Virus record (IMG/VR): IMGVR_UViG_3300040809_000386
Location: 1 to 42,613 of that record
DNA length: 42,613 bases
Reading direction: 5' to 3' (one strand)
DNA from: a virus
The notes under the pieces are model-generated. The model was given only the letters and a program-made list of their open reading frames with translations. It had not been told where the DNA came from and searched no databases. Shown here in pieces: positions 17,217-25,647 of the stretch (position 1 is the stretch's first letter; every line of letters starts with the position of its first letter). A program made the position numbers and the translations under genes.

Positions 17217-17834
17217 TCACTGGAGTTTACTGATTATATTAATCAGTGATTCCTTTAGATACTTTTGTGCCTTTGGATCTTCTTTAGTAGCCTGTGCTAA
17301 TTCATATGCCTTCATCCCGCCTCTTGAATTCATAAGTTGTTCATAAATTGGAGTAGGATATGCACCAGGAGCAGATGGCTGAGCAACTACGTCCACGGTA
17401 ATAATTTCAAAGTCAGCAACGTTACCGCTGCTGTCAACTTCACCAGAGCCCCTAGATGAAACACCTAGTTTAACTCCGCTTTCAAGCATTGTTTTAACTA
17501 GTTGTCCCATTGGGGTTGGTAAAATTTTCAACTTTCCGTAACCGTTGTCACCATCCATCCAACATTCAGTTATCATATGGCTTACACGGTCAATATTGAT
17601 GTTAAGTCCTTCTGGATGATCAACTTCTCCGAGAGGAGTATAGCCACCGCTAATCTGATCATTGAGCGTTTTGACAGCCCTGCCGATTTCATCTACAGGA
17701 TACACTCGCTGATTAGCATTACGAATACCGCCTTGGATAATAATACCTTTTAAATAAAGGTCTTTACCCTCGTTAGCATTCTCTAATACTACGTTAGCTT
17801 GGTCAAATGTCAAATGCTCTCGTAAATCGTTCAT
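17217..17834 (-). CDS. 21: Prohead maturation protease gp21
   Basis: Serine protease of the T4 gp21/herpes-assemblin class that digests the core and trims gp23. Visible features, counted from the TTG that precedes the ATG: catalytic His in GEVDHP (His74) and Ser in KLGVSSRGSG (Ser127/128), with the flanking SRVSHMI-like strand and VVAQPSAPGAYPTP. About 205 aa, close to T4 gp21 (212). The frame could also begin at a TTG at 17837, but the ATG at 17834 has AGGGA at a better distance and is used here. It lies 16 nt before gp22 and 19 nt after the acidic core protein. Confidence 0.94.
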   Translation of the reverse strand: MNDLREHLTFDQANVVLENANEGKDLYLKGIIIQGGIRNANQRVYPVDEIGRAVKTLNDQISGGYTPLGEVDHPEGLNINIDRVSHMITECWMDGDNGYGKLKILPTPMGQLVKTMLESGVKLGVSSRGSGEVDSSGNVADFEIITVDVVAQPSAPGAYPTPIYEQLMNSRGGMKAYELAQATKEDPKAQKYLKESLINIISKLQ

Positions 17835-17855
17835 CAAGATTCCCTAACTACTTTT

Positions 17856-18845
17856 TTAGCCGCCAATAGTTGGTTTTTTATTAGCTGCTGTCTCTGGTTT
17901 GCCCTTTTTCTCAGCGCCGTGACCAGGTTCGGTTTTGCCAGCTTTTGCTGCCTTACCACCAGGAACGTTAATGTTCTTGGTATTCATATCCTTAGCGTTC
18001 TGATCACTTAATGCAGAACCCTTAAGGTTACCTTTGTTAGCTTCTACGCCTGCTTCTGTACCAGCTTGGTTCAAGTTGCTTGCGGTTCCGCCCATATCGT
18101 TTTTATTTGCTACTGTCGACTTAGTGTTTGCACCATTGTCACCCATTGTAGCACTTACTTTTTCAACATACTCGCGCATTTGCTCGCCTGCTGTTTTTGG
18201 TTCTTTTGATTCTTCAACTTCTTCGTCAGTTGCTTCATCTACTTCTTCGTCTGTAGCTTCGTCAACTTCTTCGTCAGTTGCTTCATCTACTTCTTCGTCT
18301 GTAGCTTCAAATGCAAACGCTTCTTCTTCTGGCTCTTCTTCGCCTTCATCGTCGTCGCCTTCGTCATCGCCAGCCATCATTTTTTCAAATTCTGCTTTTA
18401 GGTCGTCTAGCGCATCTTCTAGGTCTTCTACACGATCTTCAACATCGCCTTCGCCTTCTTCGTCGCCTTCTTCACCTTCGTCGTCCATGCCTAGGTCTGC
18501 CATCATGTCGTCAGTTGGATCACCGCCCATGTCTGCCATTGGATCTGCTTCTACTTCAAACTCATCTAGGTCAAAGCCTTCTTCAACTTCTTCGTCAGTA
18601 GCTTCGTCTACTTCTTCGTCAGTAGCTTCGTCTAAATCTTCTTCTGACTCGTCTACTTCTTCGTCAGTAGCTTCGTCTACTTCTTCGTCAGTAGCTTCTT
18701 CAACTTCGGCTTCGTCTTCTAGTAAACCTTCGTAGATATCACGTGATTTTTCAACTACAATCTCGTGGAATAATTCTTGTGCTGCTTCTTTGTCTTCATT
18801 GACAAGAAGCTCTAGCATCTTTTCAAACTTATTTTGATCTGCCAT
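17856..18845 (-). CDS. Acidic repeat prohead core protein (329 aa, gp67/68-like role)
   Basis: The N-terminal ~40 residues are helical (MLELLVNEDKEAAQELFHEI). Two blocks of an 8-residue acidic repeat ATDEEVDE follow, four copies near residues 46-90 and four near 178-212, separated by a Met/Gly/Asp-rich stretch (GGDPTDDMMADLGMDDEGEE) and a short helix. The C-terminal third is Asn/Gly/Lys-rich. The gene lies between the portal and the protease, where T4 keeps its acidic core proteins gp67 and gp68. A prohead core component removed at maturation is the best reading; sequence homology to T4 gp67 is not evident. Start supported by AGGAG. Confidence 0.72.
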   Translation of the reverse strand: MADQNKFEKMLELLVNEDKEAAQELFHEIVVEKSRDIYEGLLEDEAEVEEATDEEVDEATDEEVDESEEDLDEATDEEVDEATDEEVEEGFDLDEFEVEADPMADMGGDPTDDMMADLGMDDEGEEGDEEGEGDVEDRVEDLEDALDDLKAEFEKMMAGDDEGDDDEGEEEPEEEAFAFEATDEEVDEATDEEVDEATDEEVDEATDEEVEESKEPKTAGEQMREYVEKVSATMGDNGANTKSTVANKNDMGGTASNLNQAGTEAGVEANKGNLKGSALSDQNAKDMNTKNINVPGGKAAKAGKTEPGHGAEKKGKPETAANKKPTIGG

Positions 18846-18875
18846 TTTTAACTCCTATAAATGTTTTGTACACTC

Positions 18876-18898
18876 AAGAAACATCGAAGATGCTTCCT
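18876..18898 (-). promoter_or_regulatory. Hairpin in the 5' leader of the acidic core gene
   Basis: The minus-strand RNA forms AGGAAGCAUC-UUC-GAUGUUUCUU, 10 bp including two G-U pairs that would be A-C mismatches on the plus strand. It lies about 30 nt before the ATG at 18845. The rest of the 18846-18974 gap is AT-rich and shows no clear promoter. Confidence 0.45.
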
Positions 18899-18974
18899 TT
18901 GTGGGGCTGTCAATATATATTTACATTATTTTTGAAAAAGTACGTAGAAATAGGCTCAAAATGAACCAAAAAAT

Positions 18975-19562
18975 TTAATTAACAAATTTTTCTATAAAAT
19001 CTGCAACAGAAATGTGTTTTAGATTGTTTAATTTAGTAAATTGTCTAGGAATAAAGTTATTTTCTCCTAACACTCTTATATATCTCTTGTCGGGGTTGTT
19101 AAATATGACACTATAAGTCTGTCTCTCCCAATTTCCATAATATGTTGCAGGTGCATCACTTTTTTTATAATTGTCAGTATCGGCGTATATATTATTAACT
19201 GTATTATCTTTGCCTATGCCTTTATAATCAAAGCCTAGAATGTATATTTCATTATTATTATGAATAGAAGCTAAATGGAGTGCAGTAGGTCCACTGCTCC
19301 ATCCTTTTGTTGGTTTAAAAAAATTAAATCCAGTCATTCGGTGATATAACTTATTAGGATTTGTCCATACTTCGTTGCTATGTTGATAACGTGCATTATT
19401 AATTTCTATAATCATTTTAACATCAACTGAAATTAGATAATCAGGAGAATACTCTCTAAAAAGAGCATTACATCCGTATGTTTTACCTTTTGACTTTAAT
19501 TGATTTAAATTAATTGGCTTTCGGCTTACACCATTGCCGATAACAAATGCTGCTAGGGACAT
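18975..19562 (-). CDS. Unknown protein with Rossmann-like start, in the head operon (195 aa)
   Basis: The protein begins MSLAAFVIGNGVSRKPINL. The short hydrophobic strand plus GNG loop, followed by YGCNALFREYSPDYLISVDVK, resembles nucleotide-sugar or DUF115/MptE-like proteins. GPTALHLAS and EIYILGFDYKG fit later strands of such a fold. No signal peptide or membrane segment. The ATG overlaps the stop of the 81-aa gene (TAATG), so translation is coupled to the head genes. T4 has no counterpart here. Possible roles are sugar transfer or modification, but this is only a fold guess. Confidence 0.5.
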   Translation of the reverse strand: MSLAAFVIGNGVSRKPINLNQLKSKGKTYGCNALFREYSPDYLISVDVKMIIEINNARYQHSNEVWTNPNKLYHRMTGFNFFKPTKGWSSGPTALHLASIHNNNEIYILGFDYKGIGKDNTVNNIYADTDNYKKSDAPATYYGNWERQTYSVIFNNPDKRYIRVLGENNFIPRQFTKLNNLKHISVADFIEKFVN

Positions 19563-19807
19563 TAGAGATCTGCTTGTTGTTGCGCTGCTATTCCGTACAT
19601 TTGCTTTACAAATTCAAGTTCTTTTAGTTTTTCTTCATTGTGTAACTCAGACGATTTACGAATTTTTTGAATTTGTTTTAGACTTAACCGTGTTTTGCGT
19701 GTATCTTTTTTATCCACAACGGATTCGTCGTCGTTAGCATCGTAGCGTTTATCTTCTACTGGCTCAACTGTTTGTGGATCAAAATAAAATAGTTCACGTA
19801 GTATCAT
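19562..19807 (-). CDS. Small prohead core protein between gp20 and gp21 (81 aa)
   Basis: Charged and helical, with an acidic first half (DPQTVEPVEDKRYDANDDE) and a basic/helical second half (RKTRLSLKQIQKIRKSSE, then LKELEFVKQMYG). Size, charge and position right after the portal fit the T4 gp67/gp68 class. The ATG is only 6 nt downstream of a perfect late element, so a transcript from that element would have almost no leader. Most translation probably comes from read-through of gp20. Confidence 0.6.
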   Translation of the reverse strand: MILRELFYFDPQTVEPVEDKRYDANDDESVVDKKDTRKTRLSLKQIQKIRKSSELHNEEKLKELEFVKQMYGIAAQQQADL

Positions 19808-19812
19808 ATTAT

Positions 19813-19820
19813 TATTTATA
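19813..19820 (-). promoter_or_regulatory. Perfect late element TATAAATA at the end of gp20
   Basis: ATATAAATA on the minus strand overlaps the gp20 stop codon and lies 6 nt before the next ATG. It matches the T4 late consensus exactly, but its distance to the start is unusually short. Confidence 0.5.
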
Positions 19821-21570
19821 TCGTTTGTTCAGTTCCGGGTGCAGTAGTAGATCCTAGTTCTTGTCCTGTTGCTGTTTCAGGTCCTGCATCAGTGCCGCCA
19901 TCAGCTGTATCTGCATCAGGATCAACTTCGTCTTCAAGGTTAGACATATCGTCGCCAATGCCTGCACTTGTTATTCCAGCGTCACGCATTTCTGCACTTG
20001 CGTCACCTGGAATAGGATCTAAATTCTCTTCGTTTTCTTCTCGCCATAAACGTTCGTTTTCTGCAAGTTCCTCGTCTGTCATGCCTAAGAAACGTTTCAT
20101 AGCAAAACGATTTGAAATATAAGGTATAGCACTCATTTGTGTATATGTTGGTACACGAGCATTATCAATTTCACTTTGTCTATACGCTGCAAAATTTTGC
20201 GGTGGTTGAAATTTAAGATCAAACATTGCAACATCAACGTTCATTCCTTTTTCAAGAAGATATCTTTTAAACTCTTGATCAAATTCTTCAACAACTAAAT
20301 TTTGTAAACGTTCGCAATACGTATTAAATCGCAGTTCTTGAATATATGCTGTGCCCACTCTGCCATCATTATACTGCGCTGCACTATCGTCGGCACCTGT
20401 GGGTAAGTATGAGCTAGGAATGCGCAAGCCTCTAACCAATTTATTTGTAAAGTATCTAAGGTCATCAATTTCTCCTAGGTTAGTTCCTCCAGGAAGTGTT
20501 TCTACTTTAGAACCTCTGCCTTCAGCAGTTTGCGGGAAAAAGTAATCTTCGTTGATTGACAGGGGATTGTATGAACTGTCTATGACATTTTGGCCTCCGC
20601 CTGTGGACGATGGGATACGTCTTTGATGTATTTCCGTTTTAACACGTTCTACAAATTGCATAGCAAGGTGTGATGGCATGTTACCCACATCAACATAGAA
20701 TACTCTTCTTTCTGGTGCTCGTTGTACACGATAGATAATAATAGCATCTTCAAGCAATTCTTTTTGCTTGTATACTTTAAAAATTGTTTCTAATAAACTG
20801 TTACCAAATGGATAGTTGTTGTCTAAACCTTCTGACAATGAAAGATGTACAACGTGTTCTGCATCAACTGTAACTTCCCCATCGTCAGTTGTAAATCTGC
20901 TGCCACTCATGCTAGACTGAGGTTGTCCTACCATGCCACGAGCGCCGCCAGTGGGTTGATATTGTGATCCGCCGCCGCCAGTTATGTTGCCGTTTGTTTG
21001 ATATGGTGTTGTAGCAATACCGTCTTTAAAATTAAAATTAATATTTTTAATTACATACTGTTCAGGAACTTTACCTTCTGATTCGTTTACAATAATGCGT
21101 GATACGTTTGCAGGATCAACATGAAACCAACGCTTAGTTTCTGGATCGCGTAGGAAGAATTGATCCCCCATTTTGAATACATTGCGTAGTATTCTAAAAA
21201 TCTTTGTTTCAAAATTCTGTAGCTTGTTCCACTGTTGTAAATATTTTTGAACAATAGTAATTTCTGAGTTAGTTGCTTTTTGTTTAAAATCAATAATAAA
21301 GGGTGTATTATTTTGTTTATTCTTTTGTGTGCAAAATTCAGCAAGAATATCTAATGCAGCGTTAACTTCACTGTCTAAATCCATTGTGTTATATTGCCCG
21401 TAGCGTTCAACTCTGTTAGGTGAACCTACATAAACATCAGGCAAGTAGCTCGAATAGTTGGATCGCGCAGGTCCTGCCATGTTGCCGCTATTTTTTGATG
21501 TAAACGGACTATAACTACCGTTTTGATTATCGCCTGTTGGTACAGGTGTAAAATATTTTTTCCAACTCAT
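19816..21570 (-). CDS. 20: Portal vertex protein gp20
   Basis: 584 aa against 524 in T4. Dodecameric portal through which DNA is packaged and to which the neck binds. Diagnostic stretches: VERYGQYNTMDLDSEVNAAL, ALDILAEFCTQKN, EHVVHLSLSEGLDNNYPFGN, IYRVQRAPERRVFYVDVGNM, FFPQTAEGRGSKVETLPGG and LRIPSSYLP. A Gly/Gln-rich insertion lies near residues 195-230 (TNGNITGGGGSQYQPTGG), and the C-terminus is an acidic Gly/Thr tail. Start ATG with GGAG 6 nt away, 11 nt after the tape-measure candidate. Confidence 0.97.
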   Translation of the reverse strand: MSWKKYFTPVPTGDNQNGSYSPFTSKNSGNMAGPARSNYSSYLPDVYVGSPNRVERYGQYNTMDLDSEVNAALDILAEFCTQKNKQNNTPFIIDFKQKATNSEITIVQKYLQQWNKLQNFETKIFRILRNVFKMGDQFFLRDPETKRWFHVDPANVSRIIVNESEGKVPEQYVIKNINFNFKDGIATTPYQTNGNITGGGGSQYQPTGGARGMVGQPQSSMSGSRFTTDDGEVTVDAEHVVHLSLSEGLDNNYPFGNSLLETIFKVYKQKELLEDAIIIYRVQRAPERRVFYVDVGNMPSHLAMQFVERVKTEIHQRRIPSSTGGGQNVIDSSYNPLSINEDYFFPQTAEGRGSKVETLPGGTNLGEIDDLRYFTNKLVRGLRIPSSYLPTGADDSAAQYNDGRVGTAYIQELRFNTYCERLQNLVVEEFDQEFKRYLLEKGMNVDVAMFDLKFQPPQNFAAYRQSEIDNARVPTYTQMSAIPYISNRFAMKRFLGMTDEELAENERLWREENEENLDPIPGDASAEMRDAGITSAGIGDDMSNLEDEVDPDADTADGGTDAGPETATGQELGSTTAPGTEQTI

Positions 21571-21581
21571 TTAATTCTCCA

Positions 21582-24500
21582 TTAGCCCGGCAATACACTT
21601 ACTGAGCTTGTTGCAATGTTACCGCTTGCTAAATTTTTTGTATTTCTTTGTACGCCTAATTCGATATCTCTTATTTCGGACAATACAGCTAATACTGCTC
21701 CCATTGTAGAGTTTAGTTGATCGCTGTTACTGCTGCCGCCACCTATTGAATCCATTTTAGCTACTACATCTCCGGCGTTAGTACCTTTACCTGGGCCATA
21801 TTTGTTATCTTTAGCAAGTTCGTCATTTAATTTTCCAAGAACTTCTACTAAAGACTCCATAGCACTAGTATACGTTCTAACGCCGTTGATGTCAAGTCCT
21901 TTTTTCAATGTTTCAAGATTATTTTGTAACTCTGGTATTGAAGCAAATGACTGCACTACAGATTGTGTCTGTTGTAGTGCTGCTAGTCCTGTTTGTGCTT
22001 GTGTCGGATCTAAACTTGCAGGATCAGGAGCTTCAGGAGCTTCAGGAGTTTCTACTGCTGCTGTCTCATCACCAAAAAATGATTTGCCTTCTCCGCCTAA
22101 CCATTTTGGCAAATATTGTTTAAAGTTTGGCATTTCAAAATCAAACGTAAAGAACCCTTTAACTTTATCAATTATACCTTGGAACATACTAGATATACTT
22201 GGTATTGCTAACTCACCAAAGCTAAACATACCTGTTACTGTTTCCCATGCAGTTGTTAACAATCCTGATATTGAAAATCCGGTAGCCTCTTCTCCCCATG
22301 CAAAGAAGCCTTTGACAGTTTCCCATGCTTTTGTTGCTAATATTGATATTCCTAAACCAATAGTATCGGCTTGCCATGTAAAGAAGCCTTTGACAGTTTC
22401 CCATGCTTTTGTTGCTAGTGCAGAAATACTAAATCCTTCTTCTCCAAAATCAAAGAACCCTGTTATCTTAGTCCATGCTTCGCTTATTAAAGTACTGATT
22501 GCATATGTTGCTTCACCTTCACCAAAGCCAAACCAACCAGTAACTGTATTCCATAATTTTGTAAGGTCTTCAGAGATACTAAACTTTGTATCAACAAGTG
22601 TAAACCAGCCTGTTACTGAATCCCATGCTTTTGTAGCAATATCTATAATGCTGTAATTTCCATCTTCGCCAACAGTAAACCAACCTGTCACTGATTCCCA
22701 AGCTGTACTAAACAATCCACTTATTCCAGTAGCAGCATCTCCTAGTACATCAGCTCCCCATGTGAATGCACCTGTTAACATATCCCATGCTCCGGCCAAT
22801 AAGTCCTTCATAGCTTGAATTCCAAACACTGCCACAACTGCTGCTGCGATGCCTGCAGGAATAGCCAATACTGGTGCGGCAATAGCTGCGCCGATTCCAA
22901 CTAATCCGCCTATGAATAAAGTACCCCAAGGTATGTCAAAGTCAAACATACCATCAGCAAATCCCTTTGCTGCTGCTGTAATGCCTTCTAATACAATATT
23001 ACCGCTATCACCAAATGCTTTTGATATTGTTCCGCCTTCGCCAAACAAATCTCCAATTAAACCTTTTACTTGTACAGTCTTTTTACCATCTGGTGTATCA
23101 ATTTCTTCTTCACCGCCAAATAGTGCTGTGCCTAATCCGTATTTTTTGAAATTGTCAACAAAGGTAGAAATTGAATTAAAGAAACTATCCATAGTAGCTT
23201 GTAGAGTTCCGTCTTCTATTATCCCAGTAATCTTTGTTGAAAAGTCTTTTACTAACGCAGCTGCGCCTTCAAAAATGCCACTGTCTACAAATGCTTCTTG
23301 TATAATACCTCGTGCGGCACGTATTGCTTCTTCAAACGTAGTAAATGCATCGGTAGTTTTATCTCGTGCGTCTTGTTCTTTCTTTGCTGCGCCTAAATCT
23401 CGACCTGCAACTTTCATCAGTTGTGGTATAGTATCTAAAAATTCGCCCATCGCTGGATTTGCTTGACGCAGAACGTCGATCATTTGTTTTTGTTCTGCTG
23501 CTGTACCTTTGGCAAATCCAGATAAACCTTCAACACTGTTTTCTAGAGCTTCCTGCAAAATCTTTGGGTCGGCGCCTTGACCAATTTGTTTAAGTGCGTC
23601 TTGCACAGCAGGACCTGCATCGCCCATCATTGCTAAAAACTGACCGGTTTCAGGACCACTAGGCATTCCGTCCAATAAATCTTTCATGGCGGCGCCTGCT
23701 GCTCCGCCAACATCGTCAATAAGTCCCAAACTCAATTGAAGATTTTTACCTCCTTCAGTAAGGTTCCCTTCAGCATCTCTAAATGCATTTAGCATGCCAC
23801 GAATACCTGCATCAGTTGCTTGTTCGCGTAATGCTTTTTCTGCTTCTTCTCTAGTCTTGCCTGTTACTTTAGCAAGTAAATCAACTTGTTTTAAATAATC
23901 TGCACTTCCGGCTGCAAGCTCTTCTGTGCTCTTTCCTTGGAGAGTACCCATACGTGCTTGCAGGTCAATATAATCTCCCATGCCTTCGTTAACTTCTTCA
24001 ACAGTAAATCCCATGTTTTTAAGAGCAGCAAAGTCTCCAGACTTTTTAATGTTGTCATTCATCTTTTTAAAGCGTTCAGCACCTAGGGTAACACTTCCGC
24101 CTAATGCTGCTAAGTTGTCTGCATTATTAGTTATAAGTCCAGCAAACTCATCTAACGACAATCCCATTTGAGCAGCACTTCTACGTGTTTCCATCATGTC
24201 ATTGCCAAATGCAGCACCTGTTGCACTTAGAGTTCTAAATGTAGAAACAGTGTTGTCAATGTATCCAGCAAAGCCGCCCAGCAATCCGCCAACAATTGGA
24301 ATGTGCTGTGCAAAGTCTGATAGATTATTTCCACCGTTAACAAATTCTTTAGCTAGACCTGTAAAGCCACCTACTACTGATCCTAACAGCCCGCCAACAG
24401 CATTCATAGATGCCTGGCCTAATTTTTTAATAGTGTTTGTAGTCTTCTTAGTTTCTTTAGTATTTTCTTTTTTAGCTGTTGAATTTTCTTTTATATGCTT

Positions 24501-24671
24501 AGAAGATTCGTCCATTACTGCCTGCATCTTCTTAGTAATGTCAGCAGGATTAACGCCTTTTGCTTTAGCCATTGCTTCCATAGTCACAACTAAACGAGCA
24601 AGAGTCACTTCGCTTGCTACACCGTCGCTGCCGCCTACATTGCCAATTTCTACTTCTTCAGCCAAAATCAC
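21582..24671 (-). CDS. Tail tape measure protein candidate (~1029 aa)
   Basis: A long helical protein. Residues 1-90 are coiled coil with a Lys/Thr-rich stretch. A Gly-rich hydrophobic segment lies near 90-140 and a strongly hydrophobic one near 575-615 (GGLVGIGAAIAAPVLAIPAG). About nine tandem repeats of W-x(2)-(V/I)-(T/K)-G-x-F, each about 33-40 residues, fall near 630-845. Regular Trp/Phe repeats and hydrophobic segments are typical of tape measure proteins, which set tail length (T4 gp29 is the functional counterpart). Its divergent neighbour is a frameshifted chaperone pair, which also fits. The listed start is a GTG; a TTG at 24665 (giving MAEEVEIGN) has AGGA at a better distance and may be the true start. 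Confidence 0.65.
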   Translation of the reverse strand: MILAEEVEIGNVGGSDGVASEVTLARLVVTMEAMAKAKGVNPADITKKMQAVMDESSKHIKENSTAKKENTKETKKTTNTIKKLGQASMNAVGGLLGSVVGGFTGLAKEFVNGGNNLSDFAQHIPIVGGLLGGFAGYIDNTVSTFRTLSATGAAFGNDMMETRRSAAQMGLSLDEFAGLITNNADNLAALGGSVTLGAERFKKMNDNIKKSGDFAALKNMGFTVEEVNEGMGDYIDLQARMGTLQGKSTEELAAGSADYLKQVDLLAKVTGKTREEAEKALREQATDAGIRGMLNAFRDAEGNLTEGGKNLQLSLGLIDDVGGAAGAAMKDLLDGMPSGPETGQFLAMMGDAGPAVQDALKQIGQGADPKILQEALENSVEGLSGFAKGTAAEQKQMIDVLRQANPAMGEFLDTIPQLMKVAGRDLGAAKKEQDARDKTTDAFTTFEEAIRAARGIIQEAFVDSGIFEGAAALVKDFSTKITGIIEDGTLQATMDSFFNSISTFVDNFKKYGLGTALFGGEEEIDTPDGKKTVQVKGLIGDLFGEGGTISKAFGDSGNIVLEGITAAAKGFADGMFDFDIPWGTLFIGGLVGIGAAIAAPVLAIPAGIAAAVVAVFGIQAMKDLLAGAWDMLTGAFTWGADVLGDAATGISGLFSTAWESVTGWFTVGEDGNYSIIDIATKAWDSVTGWFTLVDTKFSISEDLTKLWNTVTGWFGFGEGEATYAISTLISEAWTKITGFFDFGEEGFSISALATKAWETVKGFFTWQADTIGLGISILATKAWETVKGFFAWGEEATGFSISGLLTTAWETVTGMFSFGELAIPSISSMFQGIIDKVKGFFTFDFEMPNFKQYLPKWLGGEGKSFFGDETAAVETPEAPEAPDPASLDPTQAQTGLAALQQTQSVVQSFASIPELQNNLETLKKGLDINGVRTYTSAMESLVEVLGKLNDELAKDNKYGPGKGTNAGDVVAKMDSIGGGSSNSDQLNSTMGAVLAVLSEIRDIELGVQRNTKNLASGNIATSSVSVLPG
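22140..22800 (-). repeat. Tandem Trp/Phe repeats in the tape-measure candidate
   Basis: About nine protein-level repeats (AWDMLTGAFTW, AWESVTGWFTV, AWDSVTGWFTL, LWNTVTGWFGF, AWTKITGFFDF, AWETVKGFFTW, AWETVKGFFAW, AWETVTGMFSF, IIDKVKGFFTF). Two adjacent units share long identical DNA stretches (around 22300-22410), which suggests recent duplication. Confidence 0.75.
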
Positions 24672-24691
24672 TATCCTAAGTTATATGCGCA

Positions 24692-24699
24692 TATAAATA
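24692..24699 (+). promoter_or_regulatory. Perfect T4 late promoter TATAAATA for gene 26
   Basis: TATAAATA on the plus strand, 44 nt before the gene 26 ATG at 24743. It faces the minus-strand late promoter at 24724-24731. Confidence 0.75.
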
Positions 24700-24723
24700 A
24701 TAGAGATACATATTATTACATTG

Positions 24724-24731
24724 TATTTATA
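24724..24731 (-). promoter_or_regulatory. Perfect T4 late promoter TATAAATA for the tape-measure candidate
   Basis: TATTTATA on the plus strand reads TATAAATA leftward, about 53 nt before the tape-measure start. It lies downstream of the opposing promoter at 24692, so the two late transcripts should overlap at their 5' ends. Confidence 0.72.
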
Positions 24732-24742
24732 CGGAGACAATC

Positions 24743-25630
24743 ATGGCAGAATTTAACCCCCAAGAATATTCAGGTAATATTAACCTGGATCCTAATCCTT
24801 TAAGGAAATACTTTAGACAACCTAAAGTTTATGTTACATTACCAAGTAATGGACAATTTTATCCTGAAGGCACAATTGATATTCCAGAAAACGGTGAATA
24901 TCCTGTACTAGCAATGACAGCAAAAGATGAACTTGCTATGAAGACTCCAGATGCATTGCTAAACGGACAAGCTACTGTTGATGTAATACAAAGTTGTATG
25001 CCTAATATCAAAGACGCATGGAAACTTCCAAGTGTTGATTTAGATGCTATTCTAATTGCTATACGTATTGCAACATATGGTGAAGAAATGGAAATTACTA
25101 CTAAAGTTCCAGGCATCGGTGAAGAACGTTCATTTAATATTGATCTAAGACAACTACTAAACAAACTTGTTACTGCTGACTACGATGGACACGTTCAGTT
25201 AGGTGAGATGAGTGTTACTACTCGTCCACTAACTTATTTAGAATTTACAGAAGCAAGCCTACAAACGTTTGAAGAACAACGTATCTTTGCACTAGTTAAT
25301 GATGAAGAAATTTCAGATGGTGAAAAACTTTCTAAATTTAATAATAGTTTTAAAAAATTAACAGATCTAACAGTTAATACACTAACTCAAAGTATTGTTG
25401 AAATTACAGTAGGAGACGATACTGTAACGAATCCTGCACATATTCAAGAATTTGTTGACAATGCTGATAAATCTTTCTTTAGATCTATAACTGATCACTT
25501 AGATAATCAAAAGAAAAAGTTTTCAATTGAACCGTTAAAAGTTAATAGTACTGACGAAGATGTTGAAGCTGGTGCGCCTAAGCACTGGGAAGTACCAATT
25601 ACGTTTGACCAAGCAAATTTTTTCGGATAA
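24743..25630 (+). CDS. 26: Gp26-like baseplate hub/tail assembly protein (295 aa)
   Basis: Starts MAEFNPQEYSGNINLDPNPL, then KYFRQPKVYVTLPSNGQFYPEGTI, the conserved start of the T4_baseplate (gp26) family. LAMTAKDELAMKTPDALLNG and the CMPNIKDAWKLPSVDLDAIL stretch are also typical. T4 gp26 is 208 aa. In T4 it is grouped with hub assembly proteins; here its position beside a tape measure and the -1 frameshift at its 3' end suggest it is a tail-assembly chaperone. ATG with GGAG 6 nt before it. The 0-frame stops at TAA 25628-25630. A -1 shift would give a fusion of about 370 aa with the next frame. Confidence 0.85.
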   Translation: MAEFNPQEYSGNINLDPNPLRKYFRQPKVYVTLPSNGQFYPEGTIDIPENGEYPVLAMTAKDELAMKTPDALLNGQATVDVIQSCMPNIKDAWKLPSVDLDAILIAIRIATYGEEMEITTKVPGIGEERSFNIDLRQLLNKLVTADYDGHVQLGEMSVTTRPLTYLEFTEASLQTFEEQRIFALVNDEEISDGEKLSKFNNSFKKLTDLTVNTLTQSIVEITVGDDTVTNPAHIQEFVDNADKSFFRSITDHLDNQKKKFSIEPLKVNSTDEDVEAGAPKHWEVPITFDQANFFG

Positions 25631-25647
25631 GGGTCCTAGCATGGACC
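25615..25647 (+). promoter_or_regulatory. Programmed -1 ribosomal frameshift signal
   Basis: In the gene 26 frame the bases read A AAT TTT TTC GGA TAA. This contains two overlapping canonical X XXY YYZ slippery heptamers, A AAT TTT (25615-25621) and T TTT TTC (25618-25624), just before the stop. Seven nt after the second begins a stem GGTCC (25632-25636)/GGACC (25643-25647) with a 6-nt loop, at the usual spacing for a stimulator. A -1 shift enters exactly the frame of the 25648-25854 ORF, which is open back through the site. Confidence 0.75.

Noticed and set aside
18205-18710. Possible CRISPR-like repeats
   Set aside because: The 24-bp repeats are in frame, contiguous and code an acidic peptide; there are no spacers.
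18034-18735. 233-aa Ser-rich plus-strand frame
   Set aside because: It is the exact antisense of the acidic repeat gene; Ser/Ser/Val repeats are the mirror of GAA/GAT-rich codons, and no ribosome site is present.
18909-18914. TTGACA as a promoter for the acidic core gene
   Set aside because: No -10 box lies 15-19 nt downstream; only AT-rich sequence upstream of it.
21802-22656. 284-aa plus-strand frame inside the tape-measure gene
   Set aside because: Antisense to a strongly supported long gene with clear protein repeats; composition looks like a shadow (Pro/Ser/Val-rich) and it has no promoter or ribosome site.
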